Positions 33,774 through 42,090 are shown, counted from the stretch's first letter. The stretch is 43,812 bases of DNA from Limenecus sp048360435 (GCA_048360435.1 DBGCOP010000013.1:1-43812); one strand, 5' to 3'. Made by a program: numbers and translations. The notes: generated from the letters alone by a model not told the origin.

Positions 33774-34412
33774 ATGAAACAACTAAAAGCATTTAATATG
33801 GTTGAAATAATGATTGTGGTCTGTTTACTTATGACCACAGTCATTTTATGTATTCCGACAATTTTCAATAACTCAAAACAGGCAAGAATTATTTCCGGCT
33901 GGAAACGCCTTTACGGCGAAATGCAATCAAACTATGAGGTTTATAACGTTAGCGATGCTGCCACTGTCGACAAAATTTGCAAAAGCAATGTGCCTGAAAA
34001 AGAACCTGAAATTTTTAGAGTAATCAGTCCTTATTTAAATGTAGATTTAAGCAAAAATCCAAATACCCTGAAAAACTATCACTATAAATTCAAAAATGGC
34101 GCACAGGTGCCTATGCAGTCTCTTGTCTTTACAAAATTTTTCTCCTATCAGGAAAATAACAATGTAGTAGGCTTCAAATGGCTGACCTGTGATTGCAGTG
34201 AAACAAAGCCTTGTGCAACAGTGCTTTTTGATATGAACGGTATAGAAAAACCAAACAGAATCGGAAAAGACATATTCGGAGTTTATGTTTATAAAAACAA
34301 GATAGAAGCTTTTGGCTCCGAACTGTCAAATCATGAACTTGAAAGAGACTGTAACAGCCACTCAAGCGGAATGACCTGTTCTGAATATTACCTCAGAGGC
34401 GGACAGTTTTAA
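33774..34412 (+). CDS. Type IV pilin/type II secretion-like pseudopilin
   Basis: A 212-residue exported protein. The class III leader reads MKQLKAFNMVEIMIVV: cleavage by prepilin peptidase before Phe, with Ala at -1 (usually Gly), and the invariant Glu at position 5 of the mature protein. A hydrophobic helix follows, then a globular domain with several Cys (CDCSETKPC; CNSHSSGMTCSEYY) that probably form disulfides. The ATG at 33774 is taken rather than an upstream TTG. No other pilus gene is nearby. It may be a minor pilin, an adhesin or a competence pseudopilin. Confidence 0.85.
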   Translation: MKQLKAFNMVEIMIVVCLLMTTVILCIPTIFNNSKQARIISGWKRLYGEMQSNYEVYNVSDAATVDKICKSNVPEKEPEIFRVISPYLNVDLSKNPNTLKNYHYKFKNGAQVPMQSLVFTKFFSYQENNNVVGFKWLTCDCSETKPCATVLFDMNGIEKPNRIGKDIFGVYVYKNKIEAFGSELSNHELERDCNSHSSGMTCSEYYLRGGQF

Positions 34413-34417
34413 AAGCA

Positions 34418-34927
34418 CTACTGATCTGATTCTTTGTCGTGTTTGATAAGTTTTTCAAAGTCTGAAGGCTTGATAGTTTGAATAAAATCTCTGAATTCTT
34501 TTGCTTCTTCTTCGTCTTTTGCCGCATCACAGGAAACTGAACCGTTAGCCAGAACATTTGCCGTAACAAAAATCGGCGAATCAACCCTTATCGCAACAGC
34601 AATAGCATCAGACGGTCTTGAGTCAATCTCAATAACATTTCCTTCATCATTAACAAGATAAATTATTGCGTAATAAGTTTCTTTTTCGACATCATTAATT
34701 TCTATACGGTCAACAGAGTATCCTGTTTTTTCAACAATATCAGCAATAAGGTCATGAGTCATCGGACGGCTTACCGCAATATTTTCAATTTTACGAATAA
34801 TTGCACTGGCTTCTGCCGAGCCAATCCAAATAGGCAGTGCTTTTCTGTTATCTTTATCATGCAGGACAACAATCGGCGAACCCGTTCTTGTGTCCAGTGC
34901 TATTCCCATTACCTTCATTTCAATCAT
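34418..34927 (-). CDS. Bifunctional nuclease-family protein (DUF151)
   Basis: A 169-residue protein of the BFN/DUF151 fold. Features: MGIALDTRTGSPIVVLHD, KALPIWIGSAEASAI, a TGYSVDRIEINDVEKETYYA strand and the conserved IDSRPSDAIAVAIRV. Plant relatives are RNases/DNases, but bacterial activity is not well established. Residues after 130 form an acidic/charged tail ending SDFEKLIKHDKESDQ. I start at the ATG at 34927, where an exact TATAAT ends 6 bases upstream and a TTGTCT sits 16 bases before that. A longer frame to 34966 would put the promoter inside the gene. Divergent from aroQ. Confidence 0.9.
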   Translation of the reverse strand: MIEMKVMGIALDTRTGSPIVVLHDKDNRKALPIWIGSAEASAIIRKIENIAVSRPMTHDLIADIVEKTGYSVDRIEINDVEKETYYAIIYLVNDEGNVIEIDSRPSDAIAVAIRVDSPIFVTANVLANGSVSCDAAKDEEEAKEFRDFIQTIKPSDFEKLIKHDKESDQ

Positions 34928-34961
34928 AGTTACATTATAATCCAAAATAAAAATTAGACAA
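34928..34961 (-). promoter_or_regulatory. Promoter abutting the BFN start codon (leaderless)
   Basis: TTGTCT (34956-34961), a 16-base spacer, TATAAT (34934-34939), six bases and then the ATG at 34927, read on the minus strand. Of the five such elements this has the best -35. The hexamer is embedded in ATTATAAT, which also reads TATAAT on the plus strand toward aroQ. Confidence 0.6.
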
Positions 34962-34990
34962 AACACTTTAAAACATGATAGATTAAATGT

Positions 34991-35434
34991 ATGAGAATAT
35001 TGATTATAAACGGTCCGAATATCAACCTTCTGGGAACAAGAGAGCCTGAAATTTACGGCACTTTAACTCTTGAAAAAATCAATAATGAGCTGGATAATCT
35101 TGCAAAAGAACTGGGTGTTGAAATTATTACGTTTCAAAGCAACATTGAAGGTGAGATTGTTAATGCAATCCAGAAAGCAAAATCTCCTGAATGGAATTGT
35201 AATGGAATTGTAATCAACCCTGCGGCTTACACTCATACAAGTGTAGCCATTCGTGATGCAATTTCGGCTGTGGAACTCCCGACCGTAGAAATCCATATCT
35301 CTAACATTCATGCCCGTGAAGAGTTCAGAAAAAATTCGCTCACTGCGCCTGTGTGCATAGGTCAAATTTGCGGATTCGGGCTTGACAGTTACAAACTCGG
35401 CTTGAAAGGTCTTGTTAATTATTTGCAAATGTAA
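34991..35434 (+). CDS. aroQ: Type II 3-dehydroquinate dehydratase
   Basis: Third step of the shikimate pathway: 3-dehydroquinate to 3-dehydroshikimate. The type II signature is complete: INGPNINLLGTREPEIYG (catalytic Tyr in the loop), FQSNIEGEIVNAIQ, INPAAYTHTSVAIRDAI, VEIHISNIHAREEFR with the catalytic His, and CGFGLDSY. Length of 147 is typical. No good Shine-Dalgarno is seen; a TAGATT hexamer with a 6-base gap precedes the ATG, a weaker version of the leaderless pattern. Transcribed away from the BFN gene. Confidence 0.98.
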   Translation: MRILIINGPNINLLGTREPEIYGTLTLEKINNELDNLAKELGVEIITFQSNIEGEIVNAIQKAKSPEWNCNGIVINPAAYTHTSVAIRDAISAVELPTVEIHISNIHAREEFRKNSLTAPVCIGQICGFGLDSYKLGLKGLVNYLQM

Positions 35435-35537
35435 ACCAATTGTAAATATTAGACTTGAAAAATGGATATTTTTGTTGCTACAATAATAACAACCATTTGC
35501 CGTATACATTAATTTAAAATACTGGATTTTTACATCT

Positions 35538-36341
35538 ATGAATTATCGAACTGGAATAAAGACTCTTTTATATTTTTGCATCTCATTCATAATATTTTTC
35601 ACTTCAAGTACTGTAAGCATCGCATCTGACTATCAGTACAAAATATTAGATCCGAAATATAATCCTCAGGCTGAAGAAATTATCGAAGGGAAAATACCTC
35701 CGATTGAAGAAGTTAAACTGCCTGACGAAAAAAAGAATTTTGATTTTGGGCTCTTATTTTCTATCTGTGCACTTGTTACATTCCCGATTATAATAATATC
35801 ACTTTCGGCAAAAGCTTACAAAAGACTGTTTGATGATGTTCCGGGACGAGAATCAGAATCTAATCAGCAGGAAATCGGTAATATTAAAATAGAGAAAAAG
35901 AAGCAGCAGCCACAACAAAAGAAAAAGCCTGTCGATGACATCAAAAGACCAATCTATAAAGCAGAAGCAAAACCTGCAATGGCAAAAATCTCCCCTTCAT
36001 CAAAAATTCCTCAAAATACAGGCAATTCAATAAACAAATATTTCTCTTCTCCCATTCAAAATATTCAAAAGGCAAAAAACCCTATGCTCTTAAACACCTC
36101 TGTTCTTTCAGGCAACAAGGGAATATGCCTGGTAGAATACAACAAAAAATATTCACTTATCGGTTATATAAACAACGAAATTTTTATGCTTAATCAGTTC
36201 AAATCAATAAATGGAACGGAAATCAGAGCCAGACTGTCCGAAACAATTGCAGGCAAAGACCGCTACATTGTAAGACTCGGAGACTACAAAGCCCTTGTCG
36301 AAGTTTCAGAAGCAAACATGAGAATGCTGCTTGAGTTATAA
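35538..36341 (+). CDS. Membrane protein with a Lys/Gln-rich linker, unknown function
   Basis: A 267-residue protein of unknown family. A signal peptide or first helix (about 9-30, ending SIASDY) is followed by a 40-residue periplasmic segment and a second helix (about 72-90, FDFGLLFSICALVTFPIIII). A highly charged, low-complexity linker (about 110-180, KKKQQPQQKKKP) comes next. The small C-terminal domain (about 190-267) has VEYNKKYSLIGYINNEIFML and RYIVRLGDYKALVEV. The plan (periplasm, one helix, cytoplasmic linker, small beta domain) is like FliO-type assembly proteins, but the likeness is only in layout. It precedes the solute-binding gene by 7 bases. Confidence 0.8.
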   Translation: MNYRTGIKTLLYFCISFIIFFTSSTVSIASDYQYKILDPKYNPQAEEIIEGKIPPIEEVKLPDEKKNFDFGLLFSICALVTFPIIIISLSAKAYKRLFDDVPGRESESNQQEIGNIKIEKKKQQPQQKKKPVDDIKRPIYKAEAKPAMAKISPSSKIPQNTGNSINKYFSSPIQNIQKAKNPMLLNTSVLSGNKGICLVEYNKKYSLIGYINNEIFMLNQFKSINGTEIRARLSETIAGKDRYIVRLGDYKALVEVSEANMRMLLEL

Positions 36342-36348
36342 TTAAAGA
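36337..36348 (+). promoter_or_regulatory. TATAAT-N6 element at the junction of two genes
   Basis: TATAAT (36337-36342) covers the stop codon of the upstream membrane-protein gene and is followed by six bases and the ATG at 36349. It suggests a separate leaderless message for the solute-binding protein. Confidence 0.5.
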
Positions 36349-37596
36349 ATGAAAAAAATAATTTTTATTCTTTTGATTATATTTATTTCGGCAATGCTTG
36401 CCGTATTATTTTTTCAAAAAAATAAAGACAAAAGAACTGTCATAAAGTTTTCAAGCTGGGGCTCACAAACCGAAACAGATCTTTTGAAGCCGCTTTTAAA
36501 AAAATTTGAAAAAGAAAACCCTGAAATTAAAATAGAATTTGTGCATATACCCCAGAATTACTTCCAGAAACTTCACCTGTTATTTGCATCAAATCTGGCT
36601 CCTGATGTGGTTTTTATAAACAACTATTTTGCACCTAAATATGTAAAAGCAGAACTGCTTGAAGATTTAAGTCCTTATCTCGACAAAAAAGAATACTTTG
36701 AAAAATCATATCAGGGCTTTGAGTTTGACGGAAAAATATACGCAATCCCCAGAGATGTCTCAAACATTGTAGTTTACTATAACAAAGACCTGTTCAAAAA
36801 ATATAACGTACCTTTGCCTACTCAAAATTGGACAATGAAAGAATATGTTGAAACAGCAAAAAAACTCACAAAAGATACAAACAATGACGGCAAAACAGAC
36901 CTGTGGGGGACAAGTTTTGAAAAAGATATTATATACTGGCTGCCTTTTCTTTTGAGCAATGATGCATCAATCCTGAGTGAAGACGGAAAAACATTAAAGA
37001 TTACCGACACAAACGCACTTAATTCAATCGATTTTTACAGCAGCCTTGTGAATGAGTATAAAATAGCACCCTCAAAGTCAGACAACGCAAGCCTGACAAT
37101 GGCGCAGCTTTTTTTGCAAAAAAGACTGGCAATGCATATCTCAGGCAGATGGCTTGTTCCAAAATATAGAGAAGAAGCAGATTTTGAGTGGGATATAGCC
37201 CTATTCCCTGCGGGCTTTAAAGGGTCTGTCGTGAACATAGATGCTTCAGGCTACGCACTTTCAAAAGCCTCTCGACATAAAGATGAAGCTATAAAATTCA
37301 TACAATTCATAAACTCAAAAAATTCTCTTGAAGAACTTGCAAAAAGCGGCTTGATTATACCGGCAAGAAAAGATGCAGCATACTCAGAAACTTTTCTTGA
37401 AAAGGATAAAAAACCGGCTCACGCAAAATACTTCTTAAATTCAATAGAAACAGGCATACCGACGCAGGTAAACGAAAATTATCAGACACTTACCGACCGT
37501 CTCGGAATAATCCTTGAACCGGTGTTTCTGGGCAAGAAAAAAGCCCGGGATGTGATAGAACCCGAGCTTTCAAGAAAATTGAATAGATTTAAGTAG
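36349..37596 (+). CDS. ABC-type sugar solute-binding protein (family 1)
   Basis: A 415-residue periplasmic-binding-fold protein. The N-terminal hydrophobic segment (about 3-22) has no lipobox Cys and no clear cleavage site, so it may stay membrane-anchored. The mature part shows family 1 features: VIKFSSWGSQTETDLLKPLL, FEKENPEIKIEFVHIP, LAPDVVFINNYF, the Ca-like DTNNDGKTDLWG loop and SGRWLVPKYR with VNIDASGYALSKASRHKDEAIKFI near 295. Such proteins deliver sugars or glycerol-phosphates to ABC importers. No permease or ATPase gene is adjacent, so it is an orphan here. Confidence 0.93.
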   Translation: MKKIIFILLIIFISAMLAVLFFQKNKDKRTVIKFSSWGSQTETDLLKPLLKKFEKENPEIKIEFVHIPQNYFQKLHLLFASNLAPDVVFINNYFAPKYVKAELLEDLSPYLDKKEYFEKSYQGFEFDGKIYAIPRDVSNIVVYYNKDLFKKYNVPLPTQNWTMKEYVETAKKLTKDTNNDGKTDLWGTSFEKDIIYWLPFLLSNDASILSEDGKTLKITDTNALNSIDFYSSLVNEYKIAPSKSDNASLTMAQLFLQKRLAMHISGRWLVPKYREEADFEWDIALFPAGFKGSVVNIDASGYALSKASRHKDEAIKFIQFINSKNSLEELAKSGLIIPARKDAAYSETFLEKDKKPAHAKYFLNSIETGIPTQVNENYQTLTDRLGIILEPVFLGKKKARDVIEPELSRKLNRFK

Positions 37597-37636
37597 ATTT
37601 GCATACTATATGAAATATTAATTATGCCGGAGTAAA

Positions 37637-38119
37637 TCAGATACCTAGCATGTATCTGTTTAAAGAAGCTATCTGGCTTGTACCTGAAAAATAGCTTATG
37701 CTGTTTTGTTTTGAACTGTTGTACTCTGATTCAACCTGATCTTTCAAAGCCTCATAATAGTCTTTTTCTTCGTCTGAATAAGCCATTCCAATTTCGTAAT
37801 CCAGCTTGTCTATGGTTGTATCATAGTCCTTGTCCAAATCGCCGGTGACTGTCAAATTCAAAGTATTCATGATGTCATCAAAAGGAATAGACTGTCTTGA
37901 TGTTGAACTGCTTTGAGATTGCATCATTTCCTGTATTCGTTCTGCTGTCTCAAGTCTGATTTTGTCAGTATTTTTATCCCCTGTAACCGTTAAACCCATA
38001 GCCAGAAGTTTCTGTTTAATTAGCTCATATTCATAGTCCTTACCCTCAGCAGAAGCTGCTGCCGCACTGTTTGCGACATACATAGACATCATGGAAGCTG
38101 ATATGGGACTTATAGACAT
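37637..38119 (-). CDS. Hypothetical protein with a duplicated LTVTGD motif
   Basis: A 160-residue protein I do not recognise. Residues 1-25 are Ser/Met/Ala-rich (MSISPISASMMSMYVANSAA) and could be a non-classical export segment. Two aligned 16-residue blocks follow, LLAMGLTVTGDKNTDK (38-53) and IMNTLNLTVTGDLDKD (83-98), each leading into a charged helix. The C-terminal end is Ser/Asn-rich with SYFSGTSQIASLNRYMLGI. It lies 62 bases after rlmH on the same strand and may be cotranscribed. No good ribosome site is visible. Confidence 0.72.
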   Translation of the reverse strand: MSISPISASMMSMYVANSAAAASAEGKDYEYELIKQKLLAMGLTVTGDKNTDKIRLETAERIQEMMQSQSSSTSRQSIPFDDIMNTLNLTVTGDLDKDYDTTIDKLDYEIGMAYSDEEKDYYEALKDQVESEYNSSKQNSISYFSGTSQIASLNRYMLGI

Positions 38120-38181
38120 GAGAAACAGACCACTCGTTATACCTTATACCATGTATATGCCCTCATAACATAGTTTTTAAA

Positions 38182-38652
38182 CTACCTGTGGTAAGATTCG
38201 TTGTTAATAATTTTAAAAGCCCTGTAAATTTGCTCATACAAAAATATTCTGATGAGCTGGTGTGTAAAAGTCATTTTTGAAAAACTCAGCTTGAAATTTG
38301 CTCTCGCACTGACAGAAGGAGCAAGACCATTGGCTCCGCCTATAACAAACACAATTTCATTGTGACCCTCGTTAGAAAGAGTTTTTATTTTTTGTGCAAA
38401 ATCCTCAGATGAAAGCATCTTCCCTAAAATCTCAAGTGTTATAACAAAAGCATCAGGCTTTATCGCAGCAAGAATTTTCTCTCCCTCAAGTTCCATATAC
38501 TTTTGCGCAAGATTGTCGTCTTTTATCTCCTGAGCAGGAATCTCAACCAGAGAAAGACCGCAATAAGCACCAAGGCGTTTTTTAAATTCGTCAATCGCCT
38601 CTTTTGAATATTTCTCTTTTAATTTTCCGACTGCAATAATCTTGATGTTCAT
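38182..38652 (-). CDS. rlmH: 23S rRNA (pseudouridine1915-N3)-methyltransferase
   Basis: A SPOUT-fold methyltransferase acting on helix 69 of 23S rRNA. Its signatures are MNIKIIAVGKLKEKY at the N-terminus, EIVFVIGGANGL (SAM-binding knot) and FTHQLIRIFLYEQIYRAFKIINNESYHR at the end, including the invariant terminal YHR. Length of 156 is exact for the family. The start ATG has no strong Shine-Dalgarno; TATTTT with a 6-base gap precedes it, a weak form of the TATAAT-N6 pattern. Confidence 0.98.
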   Translation of the reverse strand: MNIKIIAVGKLKEKYSKEAIDEFKKRLGAYCGLSLVEIPAQEIKDDNLAQKYMELEGEKILAAIKPDAFVITLEILGKMLSSEDFAQKIKTLSNEGHNEIVFVIGGANGLAPSVSARANFKLSFSKMTFTHQLIRIFLYEQIYRAFKIINNESYHR

Positions 38653-39010
38653 AACATCAAAATAACATAAAGATAGTATTTATTATGTAATAGCAAATTA
38701 ATTAAAAAAAATAAAAAACAAAGACCTTAACGTAATGAATTACAGAATATTATTTAAACAACTACAAACGAGGTAATGTCCGAGGGTAGAGAACTTATTC
38801 TTATACGCTTTAGGGATAATTTTTATTTTCTTCTTCCGACTCACTCGCTTCGCTCGTGTCGCAGTCAGCGAAAATCAAAATTATCCCACAGCAGCAAAAT
38901 CTTGCCCGAGTTGCCGAGACGGGTTTAAATTATATTCTGTTTGAATGGAGTATCAGGTCTGAGTTTTCTATTTTTTTCAATTGATAGTTAAATTACATAA
39001 TAAATATTAT
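38653..39010. other. Intergenic region with a structured inverted-repeat element and a small ORF
   Basis: This 358-base gap has AT-rich flanks and a GC-richer, highly structured core (about 38776-38928). An 18-bp inverted repeat with one mismatch (arms 38813-38830 and 38870-38887; GGGATAATTTTTATTTTC) encloses a loop with CTCGCTTCGCTCG. A second CCCG/CGGG hairpin follows at about 38905-38922. A 50-codon ORF (38776-38928, ATG after GAGGT) runs straight through the repeats; its Arg/Ser-rich peptide follows from the palindromes. I read it as an intergenic repeat element or structured RNA more than a protein gene, but cannot exclude either. Confidence 0.55.
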
Positions 39011-40474
39011 TTATACCCTGCCGTACATGTCTACAAACCTGACAATATCGTTTTCGTCAAGAATATCGCCCTGTTGAATCTCAAGAATCATCAAAGGCTC
39101 ATCAAACGGGTTTTGAAGCGAATGTTTTTCTTCAACCTCTATGTCAACACTCTCACCGTTTTGAAGTTCAAACAACTCTTCGCCCTTAAGAACCATTGCC
39201 TTACCTTCAACAACAACCCAGTGCTCACTTCTGTGATGATGAAGCTGAACACTCAATTTTGCACCTGGGTTAACATAAATACACTTTGTCAAAAAGCCTT
39301 TGCCTTCTGTCAAAACTGTATAATACCCCCACGGTCGGTATACTGTACGGTGTGTGAGCTGAACATCCTCTCCTCTTTCTTTCAAATGAGTTACAATTTT
39401 TTTAACATCATTTGAATGTTCTCTGTCACAGACAAGTACTGCATCTTCTGTTTCAACAACAACCGTGCTCTCCAGCCCTATTGTCGTAATAAGTTTCGAA
39501 GTCGAATAAACCATAGAATCCTTGCTGTCCAAATCCAGAACATTACCCATGAGATAGTTTCCGTTTTCATCTTTTTCGGAAATATCATAAATAGCATCCC
39601 ATGAACCAACATCCTTCCATTCACAATCCAACGGAACCATTGCGAGTTTTTTTGTTGACTCAATAACAGAATAATCTATTGAAACATCCGGCATTTTCTC
39701 ATAGTCCGCATAAGATATTGTCGGAGTCTGAGAAGAAATTTCAGCATTTTTCACAATATCAAAAATATCAGGCTCATACTTTTTAAGTTCCGCAAGCATC
39801 ACAGACGACTTAAAAACAAACATACCGCTGTTCCAGTAATATTTCCCGGAATCTACAAATTCCTGTGCTGACTCTTTATCCGGTTTTTCAATAAATGACT
39901 CAACCTTCAAAGCATCCATTGAAATGTCTTTTATCTTTTTGTTCCGTTTTGTTTTTATATAACCCAATCCTGCATCAGCCCTCTCAGGTTTCACACCAAA
40001 ACATACAATGTAATTTTCTCTAGCCAGTTTAACAGCCTCGGCAAGTGCTTCTGCAAATTTTTCTTCATCCCCTATTAAGGAATCCGAAGGAACAGCTATG
40101 ATAACAGGATCCTCCTTAATGCAGTTTCCCAAAGCAGCATCTTGAAGCTTCTCAATAAATTTTATCCCGACAGCAATAGCAGGTGCAGTGTTCTTGCTTT
40201 CAGGCTCAGTCACAACACGATAGCAGGAATTACGACAGAATTTTTCTTGAAGTTCTTTCAGCTGAGCTCTGACCTGAGTCTCAAGTTTTACGTTTGTTAC
40301 ACTCAGAATATTTTTATCGTCAACACAGTTCACAAGCCTGATAAAAGCTGCCTGAAAAAGTGTATAATCACCTTCTATCTTCATAAGCTGTTTCGGGTGA
40401 AGTTCTCTGCTTAAAGGCCACAATCTGCTTCCGGAACCTCCTGCAAGTATCAACGCATATAAACTGCCTGCCAT
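39011..40474 (-). CDS. manC: Mannose-1-phosphate guanylyltransferase / mannose-6-phosphate isomerase
   Basis: A bifunctional enzyme making GDP-mannose for surface polysaccharides. The N-terminal nucleotidyltransferase domain (1-350) has LILAGGSGSRLWPLSRELHPKQL, the GDP-binding loop, FIEKPD and YYWNSGMFVF. The C-terminal cupin isomerase (about 370-487) has RPWGYYTVL, KCIYVNPGAKLSVQLHHHRSEHW and the metal ligands in VVEGKAM. Length of 487 fits the AlgA/ManC/CpsB type. AAGGAG lies before the ATG. It follows dedA by 37 bases. Confidence 0.97.
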   Translation of the reverse strand: MAGSLYALILAGGSGSRLWPLSRELHPKQLMKIEGDYTLFQAAFIRLVNCVDDKNILSVTNVKLETQVRAQLKELQEKFCRNSCYRVVTEPESKNTAPAIAVGIKFIEKLQDAALGNCIKEDPVIIAVPSDSLIGDEEKFAEALAEAVKLARENYIVCFGVKPERADAGLGYIKTKRNKKIKDISMDALKVESFIEKPDKESAQEFVDSGKYYWNSGMFVFKSSVMLAELKKYEPDIFDIVKNAEISSQTPTISYADYEKMPDVSIDYSVIESTKKLAMVPLDCEWKDVGSWDAIYDISEKDENGNYLMGNVLDLDSKDSMVYSTSKLITTIGLESTVVVETEDAVLVCDREHSNDVKKIVTHLKERGEDVQLTHRTVYRPWGYYTVLTEGKGFLTKCIYVNPGAKLSVQLHHHRSEHWVVVEGKAMVLKGEELFELQNGESVDIEVEEKHSLQNPFDEPLMILEIQQGDILDENDIVRFVDMYGRV

Positions 40475-40511
40475 AATTAACTCCTTAAATAAAAGCTATT
40501 ATATAAAATTA

Positions 40512-41132
40512 TTAAGAATCTTTCAAATGTTTAAAATGTTTGTATAAATACAAAACACCGAGTACAAAACAAACAGCAATAATCAATATATCAAACTTGT
40601 GCCAGATGTGTTTAAATGCCTCCATGTTCTGCCCCATTTTTACACCGACAAACACAAGAAAATAGCTCCAGATTAATGAACCCAGAAAAGTGAAGGTAAA
40701 AAAGAATCTCTTTTTGGCTTTTAAGATACCTGCCGGAAGAGAGATAAAAGTTCTGATTACAGGCAGCATTCTGCAAATGAAAAACGCCCAGTCACCGTAT
40801 TTTTCAACCCATTTATCCGCATCTTCAAGATCTTTTTTGCTGACAAGAAACCATTTTCCATATTTTTCAACAAATTTTCTTCCGCCAAAATATCCCAAAT
40901 AATATGAAGGTATCGAACCGAGAACACACCCGAAAGCACCTGCAAAAGCAGCAACATGGATGTTAAACACACCTTTTGAAACAAGATACCCCGCAAAAGG
41001 AAGAATCGCCTCACTGGGCAAAGGAATATTGCACGACTCAATTGCCATTAAAAGACTTATCCCCAAAGGTCCCATTGCAGTGATAACATGTTCTATAAAA
41101 CTTATCAAATGTCCTAAAATTGAATCCAACAT
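40512..41132 (-). CDS. DedA-family membrane protein
   Basis: A 206-residue polytopic protein of the DedA/SNARE-associated superfamily, recently linked to lipid-carrier (undecaprenyl phosphate) flipping and membrane homeostasis. Family motifs are present: ESCNIPLPSEAILPFAGYL with the conserved Glu, GSIPSYYLGYFGGRKF, the amphipathic EKYGDWAFFICRMLPVIRTFISLPAG and a Gly-rich helix. AGGATAG precedes the ATG. It heads an operon with manC, which fits a role in envelope polysaccharide assembly; its specific cargo cannot be told. Confidence 0.94.
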   Translation of the reverse strand: MLDSILGHLISFIEHVITAMGPLGISLLMAIESCNIPLPSEAILPFAGYLVSKGVFNIHVAAFAGAFGCVLGSIPSYYLGYFGGRKFVEKYGKWFLVSKKDLEDADKWVEKYGDWAFFICRMLPVIRTFISLPAGILKAKKRFFFTFTFLGSLIWSYFLVFVGVKMGQNMEAFKHIWHKFDILIIAVCFVLGVLYLYKHFKHLKDS

Positions 41133-41247
41133 AATTCTATCCTAATTATCTATATACACAAATTTTAACAGAAAATGAAAAAAACTTAGCAATTTTTTTT
41201 ATTACACGTTTTATAAAAACAGATACGAAAGAATGAAAGAAGGAAAA

Positions 41248-42072
41248 ATGGGATTATTTACATCAAAAATATTACAAGAAACAATTAAAAAACCTGTCAA
41301 TCGTCTTTTCACGAGCGGTTTTGAGCAAATGGGAGCTATAACCAGAAAACCCGATACAAGAACAAAAGAAGAACTTGTCCAGACAATTGACTATTACTCT
41401 CAAAAAATTCCCGAGATTAAACGTTTCTCTCAGGATATAAAATCATTGGACAAAAAACACATGGGGACTATCGCTGATACACTGGAACTTTCTACTCATC
41501 AAGAAATGTTGCCGACAACAGTTAACCTCGCAGCAAAAACACAAAGCGGAGTAAGTTACAGAGAAGCAATTATTCAAGATATGATTGAAGCCTCAAAAAC
41601 AAATCCTGAAGCAATGGAGCTTGCTGATGCCATAATTAATCATACCGATTCAACAACCTCAAAATATGCATTAGGCATGATGTCAGGCGGAATTCTTAAA
41701 AACAAAAAGCTGGCAAAACATATGCAAGAAACAGCCAAAATTGTTCCCGATATTGCAAAAGAAACAATCAACGGCGGATATACCATGGATTATTCAAAAC
41801 AAGAAAACTTTATGGATATGATAAAGACTTTTGTAAATCCTAATGCAAAACCCGACAAAATTACAGTATTGTTTACAGATTTGGCACCTGCAACAGATAA
41901 ATTAGACCAGAACTTTAATATTTATATGGATAAATTTGTAAACGCATCAACGCCGATTGACAAAGTAAAAGAAAATATCAAAGTATTGCCGGATGTAGTG
42001 AAAATGCTCGGAGAAAAAGTAAAAGATTTTGATGTTGTTGACTTTGTGACAAAAAATACGAATTTATATTAA
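41248..42072 (+). CDS. Helical hypothetical protein
   Basis: A 274-residue protein, predicted almost all alpha-helical and without a signal peptide or membrane segment; the family is not recognised. The ATG at 41248 has AGAAGGA six bases before it; the upstream in-frame ATG at 41233 lacks one. The sequence is Lys/Asp/Thr-rich, for example MGLFTSKILQETIKKPVNRL and KFVNASTPIDKVKENIKVLP, in a pattern of amphipathic helices. It is a single-gene unit with a terminator directly after it. Confidence 0.8.
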   Translation: MGLFTSKILQETIKKPVNRLFTSGFEQMGAITRKPDTRTKEELVQTIDYYSQKIPEIKRFSQDIKSLDKKHMGTIADTLELSTHQEMLPTTVNLAAKTQSGVSYREAIIQDMIEASKTNPEAMELADAIINHTDSTTSKYALGMMSGGILKNKKLAKHMQETAKIVPDIAKETINGGYTMDYSKQENFMDMIKTFVNPNAKPDKITVLFTDLAPATDKLDQNFNIYMDKFVNASTPIDKVKENIKVLPDVVKMLGEKVKDFDVVDFVTKNTNLY

Positions 42073-42090
42073 TAAAATCTTAGATAAAAT

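Noticed and set aside
38981..39415. A 144-codon plus-strand frame at the end of manC
   Set aside because: It lies opposite the well-defined cupin domain of manC and its composition (Phe/Asn/Leu-rich) is that of antisense sequence.
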